Shown: positions 56,495 to 64,000 of the stretch, piece by piece
How positions within the stretch are numbered: the stretch's first letter is position 1
How the letters are laid out: every line of letters starts with the position of its first letter
From: an uncultured Pelagibacteraceae bacterium
Lineage (GTDB): Bacteria > Pseudomonadota > Alphaproteobacteria > Pelagibacterales > Pelagibacteraceae
Length of the DNA: 64,000 nt
Assembly: GCA_902624535.1 (NCBI GenBank)
Contig: CACNYF010000003.1
Location: 1 to 64,000 of the forward strand
Reading direction: 5' to 3'
The notes under the pieces: model-generated
The model's input: the letters and a program-made list of their open reading frames with translations, nothing else
Told to the model about the DNA's origin: nothing
Databases searched by the model: none
Position numbers and translations under genes: made by a program

Positions 56495-57112
56495 ATGACA
56501 AAAAGATTAAACTCTAAACATAAAGTTGATAGAAGATTAAAAGTAAATTTATGGGGGAGACCCAAAAGTCCTTTTAATACAAGAGCTTATCCTCCAGGAC
56601 AACATGGACAAACAAAAGCTGGCAAACCTTCAGACTATGGAATTCAACTTCAGGCAAAACAAAAATTAAAGTCTTACTATGGAAACATGAATGAAAGACA
56701 GTTTAGAAATGTTTATAAGAAAGCAATCATGAAAAAAGGTGATACTGCTGAAAACTTAATTGGATTATTAGAGAGAAGATTAGATGCTGTAATTTATAGA
56801 TCAAAGTTATCAAACACTATCTTTTCATCAAGACAATTGGTTAATCACGGTCATGTTAAAGTAAATGGAAAAAAAGTTAATATTGCAAGTTACCAGGTTA
56901 AAGAAGAAGACACGATTGAAATTAGAGATAAATCTAAACAACTTGCTTTAATTGATATTGCTCTTGCTAACAAAGAAAGAGAAGTTCCAGAATATCTACA
57001 ATTAGACGAAAAGAATAAAAAAGTTAAATTTGTAAGAGTTCCATCTTTTGAAGAAGTCCCTTACCCAGTTGTAATGGAGCCAAACTTAGTAATCGAATAT
57101 TACTCTAGATAA
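56495..57112 (+). CDS. rpsD: 30S ribosomal protein S4
   Basis: [84 protein letters not shown]. Confidence 0.97.
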   Translation: MTKRLNSKHKVDRRLKVNLWGRPKSPFNTRAYPPGQHGQTKAGKPSDYGIQLQAKQKLKSYYGNMNERQFRNVYKKAIMKKGDTAENLIGLLERRLDAVIYRSKLSNTIFSSRQLVNHGHVKVNGKKVNIASYQVKEEDTIEIRDKSKQLALIDIALANKEREVPEYLQLDEKNKKVKFVRVPSFEEVPYPVVMEPNLVIEYYSR

Positions 57113-57451
57113 TTAATTCTTAGCTTTAAAATTTATTCCTTTAGACTCAAAGAGTTTAGCAAGTTCTCCACTCTCATACATTTCTTTTACGATATCGCAT
57201 CCACCAATAAACTCATTTTTAACATATAATTGAGGAATGGTTGGCCAATCACTAAATATTTTTATACCTTCTCTTAGCTTTTGATCTGCTAAAACATTTA
57301 CACCTTTAAAATTTACTTCAAGAACTTTTAAAATATTTGATGTAGCCATTGAAAATCCACATTGGGGTGCATCAGGTGTACCTTTCATAAAAAGACACAC
57401 ATCGTTGTTTTCAATTTCACTTTTTATTAAATCATTTGTTTCTTGTTCCAT
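57113..57451 (-). CDS. grxD: Monothiol glutaredoxin Grx4 family
   Basis: VCLFMKGTPDAPQCGFSMATSNIL, DWPTIPQLYVKNEFIGGCDIVKEMYESGEL. Confidence 0.95.
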   Translation of the reverse strand: MEQETNDLIKSEIENNDVCLFMKGTPDAPQCGFSMATSNILKVLEVNFKGVNVLADQKLREGIKIFSDWPTIPQLYVKNEFIGGCDIVKEMYESGELAKLFESKGINFKAKN

Positions 57452-57682
57452 TTAAATTTCCTTTGTTTTAATTGCTAAAGCGTGAAGTTCGTTTCCCATT
57501 TTACCTTTTAAAGAATTATATACCATTTTATGTTGTTCTATTTTACTTTTACCTGAAAATTCAGATGATGTCACTGTAGCAGAATAGTGATTTCCATCAC
57601 CTGCTAAATCTTGAATTTCAACTTTTGCGTCAGGTAATCCTTCTTTAATTAAATTCTCAATTTCTTTTAAATCCATTGCCAT
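57452..57682 (-). CDS. BolA family protein
   Basis: IENLIKEGLPDAKVEIQDLAGDGNHYSATVTSSEFSGKSKIEQHKMVYNSL; adjacent to grxD. Confidence 0.93.
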   Translation of the reverse strand: MAMDLKEIENLIKEGLPDAKVEIQDLAGDGNHYSATVTSSEFSGKSKIEQHKMVYNSLKGKMGNELHALAIKTKEI

Positions 57683-59874
57683 TAGCTATCCATATACTTC
57701 TTTAACCAATATTTATGTGCATCTGCCAATTCTTCAATAGATAAATTGATATCATCTTTATATGCGATTGATTGTCCATTAACTGTCCCCAATTCATCAA
57801 AATGTACTGAATATTTGTTTAAAATCTCTTTTACTTTCTTCAAACTAGCTTCAGGTATTTCTACAATATATCTAGCCTGATCTTCACCAAAGAAATATTC
57901 ATATTTATTTGTTAAACCTTTAAGTGAATTAATTTTTATTCCCCTTTTTCCTTTAATACACATTTTTGATACTGCTGTTAAAATTCCACCTAATGACACA
58001 TCATGGCAACTCACAATAAGATTTTTTCTTGATAAATCTAATATAGTTTCACCAATGTTTTTTTCATTAAATAAATTAACAGTTGGTGGAGGACCTTTTT
58101 TTTCATTTAAAAGCTCTCTTGCAAAAATACTTTGATCTAAATGCCCATCAGTTTTACCAATTACATAAACCAAGTTTCCTTCAGTTTTAAAATCCATAGT
58201 AAGCATTTGTTGATAGTCAGAGATTAGTCCAACACCTCCAATTGTTGGTGTAGGCTTTATACCTTTATCTTTTGTTTCGTTATAAAATGAAACATTTCCA
58301 GATACGACTGGAAAATCTAGATACTTGCTTGCTTCTGTAATTCCTTCAACACATTCTACGAATTCACCCATATTTTTTTCTTTTTCTGGATTTCCAAAGT
58401 TTAAACAATTTGTAATAGCAATTGGTTTAGCTCCTACCGAAATAAGATTTCTATAGCTTTCACAAACAATTTGTTTTCCTCCAGTTAATGGATGCGAGAA
58501 ACAATATAATGCAGAAGAATCTACTGATGCTGCAATTGCTTTATTGGTCCCATGTACCCTCACAACACCAGCATCACCTCCAGGTTTTTGAATTGTATCA
58601 CCCATTACTGTATGATCATATTGATCCCATATCCATTTTTTATCTGAAATATTTGAATTACTTAAGATCTTCTTTAGAGAGTCTGATAATTTTATCGATT
58701 TAAATTCATCTTTATCAAATTTTAATTTTTGTGGTAATTTAGTTTTTTTCCAAGGGCGATCATAAATTGGAGCGTTTTCAGCAAGGAGATTAATTGGTAT
58801 TTCAGCAACTTTTTTATAATCAAATATCAATTCTATTTTTTTTGTGTCTGTTGTTCTACCTATAACTGCAAAATCTAGGTTCCATTTATCAAATATTTTC
58901 TTTGCATGTTCTTCTTTTCCTTTTTCAAGAACTATAAGCATTCTCTCTTGACTTTCAGACAACATTATTTCATATGGAGTCATTTTTTCTTCCCTACAAG
59001 GAACCTCACTAAGATTTAATTCAATTCCAAGGTTTCCTTTTGATGCCATTTCAACGCTTGAAGATGTTAATCCTGCTGCACCCATATCTTGAATTGCAAT
59101 GATTGAGTTATCAGCCATTAATTCTAAGCACGCTTCAAGTAACAATTTTTCAGTAAATGGGTCTCCGACTTGAACTGTTGGTTTTTTTTCTTCAATTTTG
59201 TCATCGAAAGTTGCAGATGCCATACTGGCACCATGAATTCCATCTCTCCCAGTTTTTGAACCTACGTATATTACTGGTTTATTTAATCCAGCTGCTTTTG
59301 AGTAAAAAATCTTATTTTTATTTACTAAGCCAAGAGTCATGGCATTTACTAATATATTGCCATTGTAAGACTCATCAAATGTTGTTTGACCAGCAATTGT
59401 TGGAACTCCAATACAATTTCCATATCCACCTATCCCTTTAACAACTCCTCTTAATAAGTTTCTTGTTTTTTTATGTTGTGGTGAACCAAAATGAATTGAA
59501 TTTAGATTTGCTATTGGTCTTGCTCCCATTGTAAATACATCACGCATGATCCCACCAACTCCAGTCGCCGCACCTTGATAAGGTTCAATAAATGAAGGGT
59601 GATTGTGACTTTCAATTTTAAATACAATTGCATCGTCATCTCCAATATCAATGATACCAGCATTTTCTCCAGGTCCTTGGATGACCTGTTTTCCTTTGGT
59701 GTGCATTTTTTTTAAATGTTTTCTAGAAGACTTATAGGAGCAATGTTCGTTCCACATTGCAGAAAATATTGCAAGCTCAGTTAAATTAGGTATTCTCTTA
59801 AGAAGTTCACATATTTTAGAAAATTCTTCTTTTTTTAATCCGTGGTCTATTGCAACTGCTTCTGTAACTTCCAT
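57682..59874 (-). CDS. purL: Phosphoribosylformylglycinamidine synthase, large subunit
   Basis: [53 protein letters not shown]. Confidence 0.96.
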   Translation of the reverse strand: MEVTEAVAIDHGLKKEEFSKICELLKRIPNLTELAIFSAMWNEHCSYKSSRKHLKKMHTKGKQVIQGPGENAGIIDIGDDDAIVFKIESHNHPSFIEPYQGAATGVGGIMRDVFTMGARPIANLNSIHFGSPQHKKTRNLLRGVVKGIGGYGNCIGVPTIAGQTTFDESYNGNILVNAMTLGLVNKNKIFYSKAAGLNKPVIYVGSKTGRDGIHGASMASATFDDKIEEKKPTVQVGDPFTEKLLLEACLELMADNSIIAIQDMGAAGLTSSSVEMASKGNLGIELNLSEVPCREEKMTPYEIMLSESQERMLIVLEKGKEEHAKKIFDKWNLDFAVIGRTTDTKKIELIFDYKKVAEIPINLLAENAPIYDRPWKKTKLPQKLKFDKDEFKSIKLSDSLKKILSNSNISDKKWIWDQYDHTVMGDTIQKPGGDAGVVRVHGTNKAIAASVDSSALYCFSHPLTGGKQIVCESYRNLISVGAKPIAITNCLNFGNPEKEKNMGEFVECVEGITEASKYLDFPVVSGNVSFYNETKDKGIKPTPTIGGVGLISDYQQMLTMDFKTEGNLVYVIGKTDGHLDQSIFARELLNEKKGPPPTVNLFNEKNIGETILDLSRKNLIVSCHDVSLGGILTAVSKMCIKGKRGIKINSLKGLTNKYEYFFGEDQARYIVEIPEASLKKVKEILNKYSVHFDELGTVNGQSIAYKDDINLSIEELADAHKYWLKKYMDS

Positions 59875-60557
59875 TATTTAAAATTATCTAAAATATTTTT
59901 GAAAAATAATGAACCATCTTCACCTGACAAATATTTATCTATCATTCTCTCTGGATGAGGCATCATTCCAAGAACATTTTTATTTTTATTAAATATTCCA
60001 GCTATATTTTTAATTGCTCCGTTTGGATTAGTTGCTTCATTTTCTGCACCATCTTCTCCACAATACGTTACAGCTATTTGATTATTATCTTCCAATAATT
60101 TTAATTCATCATCACTACAAAAGTAATTTCCCTCATTATGAGCAATATGAAGCTCTAAAATATCTTTTTTTAAATCTCTGAAATATTTATTTTGTTTATC
60201 CTTAACTTTAATAAAAACATTGCTGCATATAAAATTAAGAAACTTATTCTGTTGTAGTATTCCATTAAGCAAGCCTGTTTCAGTTAAGATTTGAAAACCA
60301 TTACAAATTCCCAGAACTAATCCCCCTGAATTAGCAAAATCAATTACTGATTTTATAATTTTTGATTTAGAGGCTATACTTCCACACCTTAAGTAATCAC
60401 CATATGAAAAGCCACCAGGCAATACAATTAAATCTGATTTTGGAATAGATTGATCATTGTGCCAAACCATTTGATTTTTAAATCCAAATTTTTTAAGAGC
60501 TACATCCATGTCTCTATCACAATTTGATCCTGGAAAAATAATGACTGATGATCTCAT
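59874..60557 (-). CDS. purQ: Phosphoribosylformylglycinamidine synthase, glutaminase subunit
   Basis: [57 protein letters not shown]. Confidence 0.96.
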   Translation of the reverse strand: MRSSVIIFPGSNCDRDMDVALKKFGFKNQMVWHNDQSIPKSDLIVLPGGFSYGDYLRCGSIASKSKIIKSVIDFANSGGLVLGICNGFQILTETGLLNGILQQNKFLNFICSNVFIKVKDKQNKYFRDLKKDILELHIAHNEGNYFCSDDELKLLEDNNQIAVTYCGEDGAENEATNPNGAIKNIAGIFNKNKNVLGMMPHPERMIDKYLSGEDGSLFFKNILDNFK

Positions 60558-60560
60558 TTA

Positions 60561-60794
60561 TTAAACTATTTTGTAATCCTCAATAACTAGATTAGCCAAT
60601 AGCTTTTTACACATATCATCTACTAAAGACTTTGCTTTCTTTTCATCTTTCTCTTTTACCTCAATTTCAAAATATTTACCTTGTCTCACATCCTCTACAT
60701 TTCCAAAATTCATTCCATTAAGGGTTTGTTGAATAGCCTTTCCCTGAGGATCTAAAACTCCATTTTTAAGAGTTACAATTACTTTAATTTTCAT
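60561..60794 (-). CDS. purS: Phosphoribosylformylglycinamidine synthase subunit PurS
   Basis: KVIVTLKNGVLDPQGKAIQQTLNGMNFGNVEDVRQGKYFEIEV. Confidence 0.94.
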   Translation of the reverse strand: MKIKVIVTLKNGVLDPQGKAIQQTLNGMNFGNVEDVRQGKYFEIEVKEKDEKKAKSLVDDMCKKLLANLVIEDYKIV

Positions 60795-61579
60795 TACTTC
60801 TTTTTAATCTTTACTGCTTGTGGTTTGGTATATTTTAATGGCCTTATATTTGATTGTTCATGAAGTATATCTAATCTTCTCGCAACTTCTTGATAAGCCT
60901 CAATTAGATTTCCAAGGCCTTTTCTAAATCTATCTTTATCTAATTTTTTATCACTATTTACATCCCATAGTCTGCAGGTATCTGGACTTATTTCATCTGC
61001 GAGTATGATCTCTTTTTTTCCATTTTTCTCATATCTTCCAAATTCTACTTTAAAATCTACAAGTTTAATTCCAACACCCCTAAACATGCCTTGAAGAAAA
61101 TCATTAATTCTATTTAATTCTTTGTTAATTAAGTTTAATTCATCTTTTTCCATCCACTTAAAAGCTAAGATATGTTCAGTGCTTACTAAGGGATCTCCTA
61201 AATCATCATCTTTTAAGCAATACTCTATTAATGGATTATCTAAGACTGTCCCATCTTCAATACCCAATCTTTTAGTTAATGATCCAGTTGCAATATTTCT
61301 AACAATAAATTCAATAGGTATGATTTCAACGTGTTGAACTAATTGCTCTCTCATATTTAAACGTTTAACTAAATGATTTTTGATACCAACATTGTTTAAT
61401 TGAGTTAATATATGTTCAGAAATTCTATTGTTTAAAATTCCTTTACCATCCATCACTGCTTTTTTTTGATTATTAAATGCGGTTGCATCATCTTTAAAAT
61501 GTTGGATAACATATTTTTTATCGTTACTTGCAAAAATTATTTTTGCTTTACCTTCGTATAATTTTTTTCCTTTTTTCAT
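60794..61579 (-). CDS. purC: SAICAR synthase
   Basis: KLYEGKAKIIFASNDKKYVIQHFKDDATAFN, EFIVRNIATGSLTKRLGIEDG, LADEISPDTCRLWD. Confidence 0.96.
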   Translation of the reverse strand: MKKGKKLYEGKAKIIFASNDKKYVIQHFKDDATAFNNQKKAVMDGKGILNNRISEHILTQLNNVGIKNHLVKRLNMREQLVQHVEIIPIEFIVRNIATGSLTKRLGIEDGTVLDNPLIEYCLKDDDLGDPLVSTEHILAFKWMEKDELNLINKELNRINDFLQGMFRGVGIKLVDFKVEFGRYEKNGKKEIILADEISPDTCRLWDVNSDKKLDKDRFRKGLGNLIEAYQEVARRLDILHEQSNIRPLKYTKPQAVKIKKK

Positions 61580-62871
61580 TATTTGAATACTCTTTTAAAT
61601 ATATAATTTACATTTTTTAAATGTTTGTCATATGTAAAGATTTTATCTAATCTTTTTTCACTTATTTTACCAGTGATTGATTTATCACTTTTTAAAAGTG
61701 TTAATAGATTTGTATTTTTTGCAAAACTAGCTTTTGCATGAGACTGAACTAATCTATACGCTTTCTCTCTAGCGATACCTGATTTAGTTAGTTCTAACAT
61801 TACCTCTTGAGAAAAAACAAGACCTCTTGTTAAGTTTAAATTTTTTATCATCGTTTTTGGATAAACAATCATTTTCTCTAAAATTCCTGACAGTCTAACT
61901 AAAGCAAAATCTAAAGTAATATTTGCATCTGGACCAATATTTCTTTCAACACTAGAATGAGAAATATCTCTTTCATGCCATAAAGAAATATTTTCTAAAG
62001 CTGGAATTACATAGCTTCTTACCATTCTTGCAAGTCCGGTGAGATTTTCACTTAATATTGGATTTTTTTTATGAGGCATAGCAGATGAGCCCTTTTGATC
62101 TTTTGAAAAGTATTCCTGTAATTCATAAACTTCTGATCTTTGTAAATGCCTTATTTCTGTCGCTACTCTTTCAATAGATCCAGCAATAATCCCAAGAACT
62201 GCAAAATAATGTGCATGTCTGTCTCTCGGTATAATTTGAGTTGAAATTGGCTCAGCTTTTAATTTTAATTTCTTTGCAACATAAGTTTCAATTTTAGGAT
62301 TTATATTAGCAAACGTTCCTACAGCTCCAGAAATTGCACATGTTGATACATTTTCTATTGCATCTTTTAATCTTAATTTGTTTCTTTTAAATTCTTCATA
62401 AAATGATGCTAATTTTAGTCCAAATGTAATTGGTTCCGCATGAATACCATGACTTCTTCCAATACATGGAGTTAATTTATATTTTTTAGCCTGTTTTTTT
62501 AAAACATATAAAATTTTATCAATGTCTTTTAATAAAATATTTCCTGACTGAACCAATTGAATATTTAAAGTTGTATCTAAAACATCAGATGAGGTCATGC
62601 CTTGATGAAGATATCTTGCTTTAAGACCCGCTTGTTCGGTAATTGATGTTAAAAAAGCAATTACATCATGCTTAACTTTTGCTTCTATATCATGAATTCT
62701 TTTAACTTTGATTTTGCCTTTTTTTTTAACTAATGATGCAACTCCTTTAGGAATAATTTTATATTTTTCCATTGCCTCAGCCGCAGCAATTTCTACATCT
62801 AACCAAATCTTATATTTGTTTTCTTCAGACCAAATACTGACAAGCTCTTTTCTAGAATATCTTGATATCAT
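61579..62871 (-). CDS. purB: Adenylosuccinate lyase
   Basis: MISRYSRKELVSIWSEENKYKIWLDVEIAAAEAM, SSDVLDTTLNIQL, GRSHGIHAEPITFGLK, GSSAMPHKKNPILSENLTGLARM. Confidence 0.96.
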   Translation of the reverse strand: MISRYSRKELVSIWSEENKYKIWLDVEIAAAEAMEKYKIIPKGVASLVKKKGKIKVKRIHDIEAKVKHDVIAFLTSITEQAGLKARYLHQGMTSSDVLDTTLNIQLVQSGNILLKDIDKILYVLKKQAKKYKLTPCIGRSHGIHAEPITFGLKLASFYEEFKRNKLRLKDAIENVSTCAISGAVGTFANINPKIETYVAKKLKLKAEPISTQIIPRDRHAHYFAVLGIIAGSIERVATEIRHLQRSEVYELQEYFSKDQKGSSAMPHKKNPILSENLTGLARMVRSYVIPALENISLWHERDISHSSVERNIGPDANITLDFALVRLSGILEKMIVYPKTMIKNLNLTRGLVFSQEVMLELTKSGIAREKAYRLVQSHAKASFAKNTNLLTLLKSDKSITGKISEKRLDKIFTYDKHLKNVNYIFKRVFK

Positions 62872-63641
62872 TAATTATATGGGGGCCTCGTATAACCTTT
62901 AACAGATTCTGTAAAAATTTCATATGAATCTTCAGTAATACCAACAGTGTGCTCAAATTGTGCTGATAAAGATTTATCTTTAGTTACTGCTGTCCAACCA
63001 TCATTTAAAACTTTTGTGTCATATTTTCCGTAATTTATCATTGGTTCAATTGTAAAAGTCATACCAGGTATTAGTTCTTTGCCAGTATTTTTAGATCCAT
63101 AATGAAGTATATTTGGAGGTTCATGAAATAAATTGCTTATTCCATGCCCACAAAAATCTCTTACAACTGAATAACCTTTGCTTTCAACATAAGATTGAAT
63201 TTCAAATCCTATATCACCAAGTTTTTTACCTGGCTCTAAAATAGATATTGCTTTCATCAATGAGTCATAGGTTGCTTCAATTAAATTTTTTGCCTTAACT
63301 GGAACATTTCCAATTTCATACATTCTACTTGTATCTCCATAATAATTATCAATGACCGCTGTCACATCAACATTAACTGCATCACCATCTTCTAAAATTC
63401 TCTCAGAGGGTATTCCATGACAAACTACATGATTTAATGATGTGCAGAGTGATTTTTCAAAACCTCTATAAAATAATGGAGCTGAATAACCACCATTATC
63501 TTTTATAAATTCATAGCCTAATTTATCAATCTTATCTGTTGATATTCCAGGTTTAATATAATCTGTAAGCATGTCTAAAGTTTTAGATGCAAGCTTTCCA
63601 GCTACTCTCATCTTTTCAAATTTTTCTTTATAATCACTCAT
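62871..63641 (-). CDS. map: Methionine aminopeptidase type I
   Basis: MRVAGKLASKTLDMLTDYIKPGIST, SLNHVVCHGIPSERIL, GDAVNVDVTAVIDNYYGDTSRMY, FTIEPMIN. Confidence 0.96.
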   Translation of the reverse strand: MSDYKEKFEKMRVAGKLASKTLDMLTDYIKPGISTDKIDKLGYEFIKDNGGYSAPLFYRGFEKSLCTSLNHVVCHGIPSERILEDGDAVNVDVTAVIDNYYGDTSRMYEIGNVPVKAKNLIEATYDSLMKAISILEPGKKLGDIGFEIQSYVESKGYSVVRDFCGHGISNLFHEPPNILHYGSKNTGKELIPGMTFTIEPMINYGKYDTKVLNDGWTAVTKDKSLSAQFEHTVGITEDSYEIFTESVKGYTRPPYN

Positions 63642-64000
63642 CTATAATATTAATTTTTTTTTCAATTTTAATCTCTTTAGAACTAAGTTTGCATCTATAA
63701 GCGAGAAATTTTACTCCTGCTTTTTTTGCTTTTTTATAGTTTTCAAAATAAATATGATCAATATCTTTTGCAATTCTAAAATTATTTATATTTTGAATTT
63801 GCGTTAAAAATAAGACATATGGTTTATAACCTTTTTTAATTGATTTAATTAACATATTTAGATGTTTTGTTCCTCTTGATGTTACCGCATCAGGAAATTC
63901 AGCAACATCTTTTTCTCTAAATAATGTTACATTTTTTACTTCTATTAAATTATTATCACATAAAAAGTCAAATCTTGTATCATCACTGAATTTAAATTCT
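63634..64000 (-). CDS. sfsA: SfsA family (sugar fermentation stimulation) protein, 5' end beyond window
   Basis: Minus-strand frame stays open to 64000: EFKFSDDTRFDFLCDNNLIEVKNVTLFREKDVAEFPDAVTSRGTKHLNMLIKSIKKGYKPYVLFL; the track lists only the part after an internal Met. Confidence 0.87.
   Translation of the reverse strand, partial: EFKFSDDTRFDFLCDNNLIEVKNVTLFREKDVAEFPDAVTSRGTKHLNMLIKSIKKGYKPYVLFLTQIQNINNFRIAKDIDHIYFENYKKAKKAGVKFLAYRCKLSSKEIKIEKKINIIDE

Noticed and set aside
59157-59441. 94-aa ORF antisense to purL
   Set aside because: Leu/His-rich shadow frame inside a highly conserved gene.
1-64000. CRISPR arrays, transposases, toxin-antitoxin or restriction systems, rRNA operon
   Set aside because: No spaced short repeats, transposase/integrase-like ORFs, nuclease-methylase pairs or rRNA sequence recognised on reading the window.

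Overview
The window is AT-rich, very gene-dense alphaproteobacterial DNA, most like SAR11/Pelagibacterales (inference from protein families, tiny intergenic gaps and many TAATG/ATGA start-stop overlaps). It is mostly metabolic and transport genes plus one complete tRNA-Met(CAT). Recognisable blocks: ttuC-like/guaC; haloacetate dehalogenase + TauD/TfdA dioxygenase + AEC carrier; a polyamine/methylthioadenosine block (apt, mtnP, mtnA, class II aldolase, speD-speE fusion) interleaved with a trpB2-DUF1015 pair; an amino-acid ABC importer lacking a local ATPase; a TTT transporter (tctCBA); a TRAP transporter with malonyl-CoA decarboxylase and a CoA-transferase; nrdAB; alternative oxidase + quinone reductase; prpDBC; glmU C-terminal half + glmS; aroA-II, nadE, cysS, cimA, trmJ, rpsD; and purB-C-S-Q-L-bolA-grxD. 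Observations most worth follow-up: (1) a ~1.4 kb island bounded by a 101-bp direct repeat containing the 5' two-thirds of tRNA-Met and its upstream region; (2) hairpins directly after all three solute-binding-protein genes, two of them terminator-like and overlapping or touching the next gene's translation start, with near-identical promoter spacing upstream of the TTT and TRAP binding proteins; (3) a trpB2-DUF1015 pair that could be an O-phosphoserine-dependent tryptophan module; (4) an MTA/DHAP-shunt-like block beside a SpeD-SpeE fusion; (5) an interlocked (pseudoknot-topology) double inverted repeat between convergent genes. Nothing was searched or folded by computer; calls come from reading the sequence and the supplied translations.
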